DNA of 64,000 bases from Haloplasmatales bacterium 4B (GTDB taxonomy: Bacteria; Bacillota_I; Bacilli_A; Haloplasmatales; Haloplasmataceae): NCBI GenBank assembly GCA_003586005.1, contig NSKI01000005.1, positions 50,892 through 114,891 on the forward strand, in the 5' to 3' direction. Below, in pieces: positions 58,206 through 64,000 of this stretch (the stretch's first letter is position 1; each line of letters opens with the position of its first letter). The translations under genes were made by a program, and so were the position numbers. The notes under the pieces are model-generated. The model did not search any database. It was given only the letters and a program-made list of their open reading frames with translations, and was not told where the DNA came from.

Positions 58206-59006
58206 TTATTCCACTAAATTTGTTGCATCACTTACAAATTTATCAATTAATTTTTGTTCAATCAAGCGATTTAATGTTTGATTAATTGTTTCTGTTAAAT
58301 CATTATTTCCTTTTTTAATAGCAACAGCTGAACCACCATCTGATTCAGGAAAATCAATGCTAGATATAGCTAAATCAGTATTATTTTCAGCATAAGCATT
58401 AGCAACAGGAAGTTCTACAATTAAAGCAGCAACCTTATTATTTTTTAATTCTAAAATTAAATCAGGTAATTTACCTAAAGCTTTAATTTCGACACCTGTT
58501 ATTGATTTTGCAAGTTCTTCTTGAATCGAACCTTTTTGTACACCAACTTTTTTACCATTAAGTTGTTCAATTGTCGAAATACTATTTTCTTCACCACTTC
58601 TAACTATAACTGCTTGAATAGCTGTATAATAAATGTTTGAAAAATTAACATTTTTTGCACGATCTGGTGTTGGTGTCATCCCAGCTAAAACAAAATCAAC
58701 ATTACCTGAATCTAAAGCAGCCAGTAACCCGCCAAATGCCATGTCTTTAATTTCCAATTCTACACCTAAATCCTTTGCAATTTCTTTTGCGATTTCAATA
58801 TCAAAACCGACTATAGAATCTTGACCATCAATTTCCTTATGAAATTCATATGGTGGATAGTCACCACTTGTACCTAGTACTATCTTCCCTCTCGCTTTTA
58901 TACTTTCAAGACTATTAGCGTTATTTTGGGTGCAAGCTGAAAGAGTTATAGATATTATAATAATGAATAATAATGAAAATAACTTAAATAAATTTTTTAT
59001 TAACAT
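58206..59006 (-). CDS. amino-acid ABC transporter substrate-binding lipoprotein
   Basis: A family-3 solute-binding protein. A signal peptide of about 24 residues ends in the lipobox LSAC, so LspA (18512) would process it. The mature protein has GKIVLGTSGDYPPYEFH, VGFDIEIAKEIAKDLG and the second-lobe KKVGVQKGSIQEELA. The substrate is a polar amino acid by family; which one is not decidable here. It is first in the operon with a consensus promoter. Confidence 0.94.
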   Translation of the reverse strand: MLIKNLFKLFSLLFIIIISITLSACTQNNANSLESIKARGKIVLGTSGDYPPYEFHKEIDGQDSIVGFDIEIAKEIAKDLGVELEIKDMAFGGLLAALDSGNVDFVLAGMTPTPDRAKNVNFSNIYYTAIQAVIVRSGEENSISTIEQLNGKKVGVQKGSIQEELAKSITGVEIKALGKLPDLILELKNNKVAALIVELPVANAYAENNTDLAISSIDFPESDGGSAVAIKKGNNDLTETINQTLNRLIEQKLIDKFVSDATNLVE

Positions 59007-59107
59007 GTTGTCTTCTCCTCTAATGTCAATTTACTTAATTATTTAGTTACAATAAATTCCATAAAAATCTGAACTACTAATGTCACTATTTAATTAACAT
59101 GAGATTG

Positions 59108-59136
59108 ATTATAGTTTACCATGACTAATTTGTCAA
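59108..59136 (-). promoter_or_regulatory. consensus SigA promoter of the amino-acid transporter operon
   Basis: TTGACA (59131-59136), a 17-bp spacer and TATAAT (59108-59113) on the minus strand. The leader is about 95 nt, with no riboswitch recognised. Confidence 0.9.
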
Positions 59137-59209
59137 TAACTTTTTATTAAACAATTTTGGCTTTTTTTCCTAGATTTAAAATGTTATATATAACAACTAT
59201 ATTTTTTTA

Positions 59210-60178
59210 TTACAATTTAATTTTGTCCCATTTTTTTAAATAAGGATAAGGATTAAAACTCCATTCTTTTTTCCCATCAAATTTATAAAATCCAAAATGT
59301 AAATGGGGTGGAAATTTTCCACTAGTTCGTTCTTTCCCATATCCTGTTGAACCAACATAACCAATGACTTGACCAGCTTCAACAATGTCTCCAACCTTCA
59401 AATTTGGCGCATATTTACTTAAATGAGCATAATATTCATAAGTATTATAAACATCTCTAATCCCAATTCTGTATCCGCCATAATTATTCCATCCCATTAT
59501 TTCTATAACTCCATATGCTGTTGAAACAACTGGTGTGCCATAATGAGCAAAAATATCTACACCCTCATGACTCCTTCGTCCACCATATGATCTTACTGTA
59601 CCAAAATTATTTGACCAACTAGCTTCATAATACTTAGGTATGGGGAAAACCCGTTTTGATAAATCAATTGTATTATATTTTTTAAATAAACGAGATATTT
59701 CAAATATAATTTGAACACCTTTATCTGTTTTATAATAGTTATATAAAGCTTCTTCAGCTTTTCCGATTGAATATCCATAGTCAATGACATAAGACAAAAG
59801 GGAATATAATCTGTCATGTGGATTAGATCTATCAGCGAATCCATCTTCATTAGCATCAATTCCCATACCGTGAAACATATTTATTGATAAAGGATTATTA
59901 TCTTCTAATATTGGATTATTTACACCACTCCACATTTTAGGATCAAAACAAACAGATATTACTTCATCTACTTTTGAACAATAACTTCTATAATTTTTAG
60001 TATTTCGCTCGTATTGATCAATAGCAGCAATTAAATGCCAAGGTAGATTTGTTTTAAAAGCATATTCATGATAATAATCGATTCTTTCCTCGATCTGATT
60101 AATTTCTGCATAAGTTATTGTTCTAAAACAAATATTTACCAATACTAAAAAAAATAAAAAGGCTACTTTATTTCTCAT
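59210..60178 (-). CDS. M23 metallopeptidase, LytH-like (sporulation)
   Basis: A secreted or membrane-anchored peptidase with an N-terminal hydrophobic signal (KVAFLFFLVLVNICF). The C-terminal M23 domain has the zinc ligands in GRRSHEGVDIFAHYG and FPPHLHFGFY, plus YEYYAHLSKY. The GWNNYGGYRIGIRDVYNTYE stretch and the NPYPYLKKW ending match the LytH type of B. subtilis, an L-Ala-D-Glu peptidase acting on spore cortex. The middle part is lysozyme-like in pattern (NANxDG region, GIDANEDGFADRSNP). Size of 322 is near LytH. Confidence 0.8.
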   Translation of the reverse strand: MRNKVAFLFFLVLVNICFRTITYAEINQIEERIDYYHEYAFKTNLPWHLIAAIDQYERNTKNYRSYCSKVDEVISVCFDPKMWSGVNNPILEDNNPLSINMFHGMGIDANEDGFADRSNPHDRLYSLLSYVIDYGYSIGKAEEALYNYYKTDKGVQIIFEISRLFKKYNTIDLSKRVFPIPKYYEASWSNNFGTVRSYGGRRSHEGVDIFAHYGTPVVSTAYGVIEIMGWNNYGGYRIGIRDVYNTYEYYAHLSKYAPNLKVGDIVEAGQVIGYVGSTGYGKERTSGKFPPHLHFGFYKFDGKKEWSFNPYPYLKKWDKIKL

Positions 60179-60273
60179 AATTCCGCTCCATCATAAAATT
60201 TTAGCTAGAATTATTGTTTGAAATAATCAGTCTTTTTATTTAGGGTTTATCAAAATGGTAATTTATCACAAAA

Positions 60274-61203
60274 TTATTTTAACATTTTTTTTACTGAATT
60301 CACGGATTTCTCTATTGCTACTTTCTCCTCTTTAATTAAATCTAATTCAATTATTTTTTCAATACCATTAGCACCAAGAATAGTAGGAACTCCAAAAAAA
60401 ATATTGTTATAACCGTATTCACCATCAAGGTAAGCAATAGCTGGTAATATTCGTCGTTGATTTTTAAGAATTGCTTCTGCCATTTCAGTTAGTGCAGATG
60501 CGGGAGCATAATACGCACTACCATTTCCCAGTAAATTAACTATTTCTCCGCCACCTTTTCGCGTTCTTAAAATAATCTCGTCAATCTTTTCTTTAGATAA
60601 CCAATTTTCAAGTGGAATTCCACCAACATATGAAAATCTTGTAAGTGGAACCATATCATCACCATGACTACCTAAAACAAGTCCTGATACATCTTTAACA
60701 GACACATTCAACTCTGAAGCGATAAAAGTGCAAAATCTAGCGCTATCTAAAACACCCGATTGACCTATAACACGATTTTTAGAAAAACCAGAAGCTTTAT
60801 ACACATAATAAGTCATAACATCAACAGGATTACTTAAAACTAAAATAATACAATTAGGTGCAAATTCTTTAATTTGTTGAGCGACTTCACTCATAATATT
60901 TTTATTTATATGAACCAAATCATCACGACTCATTCCTGGTTTTCTCGCAACTCCAGCGGTGATAATCACTAAATCAGATTCGCTGATATCTTCATAATTT
61001 GTGGTTCCTTTAATATTAACATCAAAATTTAAAACAGGGCCCGATTCAAGCATATCTAACGCTTTACCCATTGTGGGTTTTTCTAATTTTGGTATATCTA
61101 GAACTACAACATCTGCTAATTCTTTTGACGCAATCAAGAAAGCGGTTGTAGCTCCAGTATATCCAGCACCAATTATCGACACTTTTTTTCTTTTATAACT
61201 CAT
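60274..61203 (-). CDS. mdh: malate dehydrogenase
   Basis: An NAD-dependent dehydrogenase with [11 protein letters not shown] at the nucleotide site and [24 protein letters not shown] in the catalytic domain. The loop [16 protein letters not shown] carries Arg at the specificity position, marking malate rather than lactate dehydrogenase (which has Gln). The catalytic His is in [12 protein letters not shown] 61201-61203 with GGAGG upstream is chosen over the TTG at 61215. No other TCA genes are in the window. Confidence 0.95.
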   Translation of the reverse strand: MSYKRKKVSIIGAGYTGATTAFLIASKELADVVVLDIPKLEKPTMGKALDMLESGPVLNFDVNIKGTTNYEDISESDLVIITAGVARKPGMSRDDLVHINKNIMSEVAQQIKEFAPNCIILVLSNPVDVMTYYVYKASGFSKNRVIGQSGVLDSARFCTFIASELNVSVKDVSGLVLGSHGDDMVPLTRFSYVGGIPLENWLSKEKIDEIILRTRKGGGEIVNLLGNGSAYYAPASALTEMAEAILKNQRRILPAIAYLDGEYGYNNIFFGVPTILGANGIEKIIELDLIKEEKVAIEKSVNSVKKMLK

Positions 61204-61364
61204 AAAATCCTCCAAATAGTAATGTTATTAATTTTATTATATGATAATTAATCATATTATTCAATAATTATAGATGATTAAAAAAATCTAGATTAAATTG
61301 GAAAATATTTATAATATTATTAATTTATCATAAACTATTAAAAACATGAGAAGGAGGTTATAAA

Positions 61365-61562
61365 ATGCCTGATAAAACATTAATATGCAAAGATTGTGGT
61401 AAAGAATTTCTTTTTACTGAAGGTGAACAAGAATTTTATAAAGAAAAAGGCCTTACAAACGAACCTGTAAGATGTAAAGAATGTCGCCAAGAAAAAAAAC
61501 AACAAAGAGATAATTACAATAGTAGGAGTGGAGGGTTTACCCGAGATAGCAGAAGGTATTAA
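61365..61562 (+). CDS. small zinc-ribbon protein (copy 1)
   Basis: A 65-residue protein with two CxxC knuckles: ICKDCGKEF and VRCKECRQEKK, separated by FTEGEQEFYKEKGL. Such probable zinc-ribbon proteins are common in Bacillota and poorly characterised. The C-terminal tail is Arg/Gly/Ser-rich (NYNSRSGGFTRDSRRY) and may bind nucleic acid. AAGGAGG precedes ATG. A paralogue of 52 residues lies at 63354, on the other side of the cls gene. Confidence 0.85.
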   Translation: MPDKTLICKDCGKEFLFTEGEQEFYKEKGLTNEPVRCKECRQEKKQQRDNYNSRSGGFTRDSRRY

Positions 61563-61570
61563 TTCATTAT

Positions 61571-61673
61571 AAAGAACTGATTTTGAACTGATATATGTCA
61601 AGTAGACAGTTAATTAATTAAAATTACATTATCTACTTTGGAGGTATCATATCATTTTAATAATCAGTTCTTT
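61571..61673. repeat. nested inverted repeats, MITE-like
   Basis: Outer arms AAAGAACTGATT (61571-61582) and AATCAGTTCTTT (61662-61673) are perfect 12-bp complements. Inside, TGATAT...AAGTAGA and TCTACTT...ATATCA form a second imperfect inverted repeat. The outer arms could be a terminator for the zinc-ribbon gene with a small element inserted in the loop. No transposase is encoded. Confidence 0.5.
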
Positions 61674-61777
61674 AATTTATTTATATTATTTAAAAAATTA
61701 GTATAAAAATCGTTTGTTTATAAAATATAAAACTATAGACTATTGATTAATAGATAAACCAATAAAGAGGTGCAACA

Positions 61778-63208
61778 GTGATAAAAATTGCGATATTTAG
61801 CTTTAAATTTTTAGGGAAACTTTTATTTGTGTATTTTATATATATCGTGATTTCAAGTATATTAATATTTAGAATTTACAAACCTATTCAAAGTGATTAC
61901 TTAAAAGAGCATTCTGTAGAAAGATTTTTTGGAGAGAACATTGGAAATGATCGAGTAGCACTGTTAGAAGAACGAAAAATCTCGGAAATTGCTCGGATAA
62001 ACATAATTGAAAATTCTAAAGATACACTTGATATATCCTACTATTCTATAAAAGATGGTGTAAGTGCCGAAATTTTTTTAGGAAGTATTCTCGATGCAGC
62101 TAATCGGGGAGTTAAAGTACGAATTATTTTGGATGGAATAACAAATTACTCAAACAGTGTTAGGAATACTTTTGTTACACATCCGAATATAGAAATTAAA
62201 TTATTTGAGCCTATAAATTTTTTGAAACCATGGAGTTGGAATAATCGACTTCACGACAAATATATAATAGCTGATAAATCTGTCGCAATTATTGGCGGTA
62301 GAAATATTGGTGATAGATTTTTTACACCCGATAACTATAAAGGATTAATTACTAATGACAGAGACGTGTTAATTTTAAATACCAACACAAATTATGATTC
62401 AAGTGTAATAAAAGAAATGTCTGATTATTTTACTGAAGTATGGAATCATAAATATAGTATTTATCCAAGTACTCAATTAACAAAATCGCAATACGACAAA
62501 GCAAAAGATTATGAAAAATATTTGAATGAAAATTTAAAGAAACTAGAAGAAATAATACCTGATAAATTTAATAATGATATTAATTGGTTAGAACAAACAT
62601 TACCTACCAATAAAATTACATTAATCCATAATCCACTAGATAGGCTAAATAAAGAACCCTGGTGTTGGTATGAAATTACTAATTTATTGGAGAAAGCTGA
62701 ACATTCAATCTTTATTCAAAGTCCTTATGTTGTACCTACAAAACAAATGTTAAAATATATAGACAGAAATAAAATAACTGCTAGTGACGTAACTATTCTT
62801 ACAAATTCGGTTGCTAGTAATCCAAATTTTTTTGCGGCTTCAGGATATTTACATAAGAGAAAAAAAATTGTGGATACAGGAGCCAAGATTTATGAATATC
62901 AAGGACCTGAGTCTTTACATGCAAAAACGGTCATGATTGATAACAGGATAACACTCGTTGGGTCATTTAACATGGATTCAAGAAGTACTTTTTTAAGCGC
63001 TGAAACAATGGTTGTAATCGATAGTGTAGATTTTGCAAATCAATTTAAAAATGAGGTATCTAACATAACCAATAAAAGCTTACTTGTAAGTGCTGATTAT
63101 TCATATCAAGATAATGATAATACCGAGAAATTAAAAATTTCATTACCAAAAAAGATTATTCTTGGAATATTGTTTTTAATAACATATTTCATACAATATT
63201 TATTATAG
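61778..63208 (+). CDS. cardiolipin synthase-like phospholipase D family protein
   Basis: A membrane protein with one N-terminal helix (KFLGKLLFVYFIYIVISSIL) and one at the C terminus (IILGILFLITYFIQYLL). Two HKD motifs mark the PLD superfamily: HDKYIIADKSVAIIGGRNIG and LHAKTVMIDNRITLVGSFN. The layout and the GGRNIGDRFF segment resemble ClsC/YmdC-type cardiolipin synthases more than classical ClsA. The start is GTG 61778-61780 with AAAGAGGTG upstream. Substrates are inferred. Confidence 0.88.
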   Translation: MIKIAIFSFKFLGKLLFVYFIYIVISSILIFRIYKPIQSDYLKEHSVERFFGENIGNDRVALLEERKISEIARINIIENSKDTLDISYYSIKDGVSAEIFLGSILDAANRGVKVRIILDGITNYSNSVRNTFVTHPNIEIKLFEPINFLKPWSWNNRLHDKYIIADKSVAIIGGRNIGDRFFTPDNYKGLITNDRDVLILNTNTNYDSSVIKEMSDYFTEVWNHKYSIYPSTQLTKSQYDKAKDYEKYLNENLKKLEEIIPDKFNNDINWLEQTLPTNKITLIHNPLDRLNKEPWCWYEITNLLEKAEHSIFIQSPYVVPTKQMLKYIDRNKITASDVTILTNSVASNPNFFAASGYLHKRKKIVDTGAKIYEYQGPESLHAKTVMIDNRITLVGSFNMDSRSTFLSAETMVVIDSVDFANQFKNEVSNITNKSLLVSADYSYQDNDNTEKLKISLPKKIILGILFLITYFIQYLL

Positions 63209-63353
63209 GCTAATTTATTATTATTTATATTACTAGTACATTTATTAAATTTATAAATATTATAATAAAGAATGAATTAGCTCTGATATTGCATATTACC
63301 TTCTTTTTTAAGATAAGTAAAAACAATATAAAGACAATAAAAAGGAGGAAAAA

Positions 63354-63512
63354 ATGATTAATAAAATAATAAAATGTAAAAATTGTGGGAAAGAATTCAC
63401 ATTTACCATAGGAGAACAACAATTCTTTAAAGAAAAAGGATTTGATAAAGATCCTGTTAGATGTATTAGTTGTCGCAGAGAAAAAAAACAAAGTAAAAAA
63501 AACTTAAACTAG
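63354..63512 (+). CDS. small zinc-ribbon protein (copy 2)
   Basis: A 52-residue protein starting MINKIIKCKNCGKEFTFTIG with a second knuckle VRCISCRREKKQ. It aligns with the protein at 61365 across GEQxFxKEKG and the two CxxC pairs, but has a shorter Lys-rich tail. AAAAGGAGG precedes ATG by six bases. It was too short for simple ORF cut-offs. It ends at a terminator. Confidence 0.85.
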   Translation: MINKIIKCKNCGKEFTFTIGEQQFFKEKGFDKDPVRCISCRREKKQSKKNLN

Positions 63513-63545
63513 CTATAAAAATAAGCTATTTTTATAGCTTATTTT
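63513..63545 (+). terminator. terminator after zinc-ribbon copy 2
   Basis: AGCTATAAAAATA pairs with TATTTTTATAGCT, followed by TTATTTTTTA on the plus strand. It also separates the converging gene at 63546. Confidence 0.8.
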
Positions 63546-63974
63546 TTAAATAGATTTTAATGTTGAATTGTCAAAATGATGGGGTATATCATGTTCTAAT
63601 AAAATTTCATTTAAATCCTTCGCATCTTTAAAAGCAAATTGATTAATATTTGTAGATAAACCACTAATACTTAGTTTATCAGCTAATACATAAGGTAAAA
63701 TGGTTGAGTTATCCTCAACAACTTTCAATTCGTCATGTTTTTGAACAATTTTATTTTCACTTTTTATATACTTTAAACCACAAATATCTAAATATTTTTC
63801 AATATCAATTGTTGTTACTTCATCAAAATTAATAGTAATTACAATTAATAGACTATTGTTTTCTATTATTGTTACATGATATATTTCAAATGTGTCTTTA
63901 TCAATTTTCTTAACAAAGCGATTATTAGCAGATCGATAAACATCAAAATCTTCATTAAATTCATTTATTTTCAT
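63546..63974 (-). CDS. hypothetical protein, 142 aa
   Basis: I do not recognise this protein. It looks like an alpha/beta cytosolic protein, with beta strands in the first half (TFEIYHVTIIENNSLLIVITINF) and an acidic composition. No signal peptide, membrane helix or cysteine motif is seen. AAGGAGAAT precedes ATG 63972-63974. Its upstream neighbour lies beyond the window. Confidence 0.7.
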   Translation of the reverse strand: MKINEFNEDFDVYRSANNRFVKKIDKDTFEIYHVTIIENNSLLIVITINFDEVTTIDIEKYLDICGLKYIKSENKIVQKHDELKVVEDNSTILPYVLADKLSISGLSTNINQFAFKDAKDLNEILLEHDIPHHFDNSTLKSI

Positions 63975-64000
63975 AATATTCTCCTTGATTTAAATTTATT

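Noticed and set aside
59180..59200. TGTTATATATAACA palindrome as operator or terminator
   Set aside because: Simple AT palindromes are expected by chance in this composition and the T tract is weak.
61380..61601. 73-codon minus-strand frame
   Set aside because: It is antisense to the first zinc-ribbon gene and shows low-complexity Phe/Ser content.
63225..63491. 88-codon minus-strand frame
   Set aside because: It is the antisense of the second zinc-ribbon gene, whose plus-strand frame has a strong ribosome site and clear CxxC motifs.

Overview
The window is an AT-rich chromosomal segment of a spore-forming member of the Bacilli (Bacillota). Evidence for spores is direct: five small acid-soluble spore proteins (SASPs), the outer-coat morphogen CotE and a LytH-type sporulation peptidase. 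Gene order follows the Bacillus subtilis chromosome in several blocks: pnp-rpsO-ribF-truB; hrcA-grpE-dnaK-dnaJ-(prmA)-rsmE-mtaB-rpsU; miaB-ricA-cotE-...-mutS-mutL; SASP-thiI-cysteine desulfurase-ezrA-rpsD-tyrS; ccpA-aroF-ytxH/ytxG-murC-sftA-ytpP-ytoP. UGA is a true stop (for example rsmE), so this is not a UGA=Trp mollicute. The AT richness and compaction would fit a Turicibacter- or Haloplasma-like lineage, but that is inference.

Layout. 1-8 kb: RNA decay, translation and flavin genes (pnp, rpsO with a structured leader, ribF, truB), an unknown gene, trxA and mutS2, all on the minus strand; rnhC is on plus. 9-16 kb: rpsU, mtaB, rsmE, a decayed prmA, and the CIRCE-controlled hrcA-grpE-dnaK-dnaJ heat-shock operon. 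16-24 kb: unknown and nucleoside genes, lspA, a DUF2935 ferritin-like protein, dapH-dapF and hemW. 23-37 kb: gltS-like, a PlsC-zinc ribbon protein, miaA-mutL-mutS, a GNAT enzyme, rsgA, a highly structured intergenic transcription unit (candidate ncRNA), cotE, ricA, miaB and the divergent fetAB transporter. 37.8-39.6 kb: a rubrerythrin relic and five SASP genes. 39.6-49.9 kb: thiI, cysteine desulfurase, ezrA, rpsD with a pseudoknotted leader, an ISL3-type transposase relic flanked by inverted terminator-like repeats, T-box-controlled tyrS, pduL, ccpA and a chorismate mutase-DAHP synthase. 49.9-64 kb: a YtxG-YtxH fusion, murC, sftA, ytpP, an NTPase, an M42 peptidase, a polar amino-acid ABC transporter, a LytH-like peptidase, mdh, and a PLD-type cardiolipin synthase flanked by two paralogous tiny zinc-ribbon genes.

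Most of the window is ordinary core genome. The unusual material lies between genes. It comprises a promoter-to-terminator structured RNA candidate between cotE and rsgA, three gene relics (prmA, rubrerythrin, ISL3 transposase), the pseudoknot in the rpsD leader, nested inverted repeats at 61.6 kb, homologous terminator repeats, and a nine-base G tract inside murC. No rRNA, tRNA or CRISPR array was recognised.
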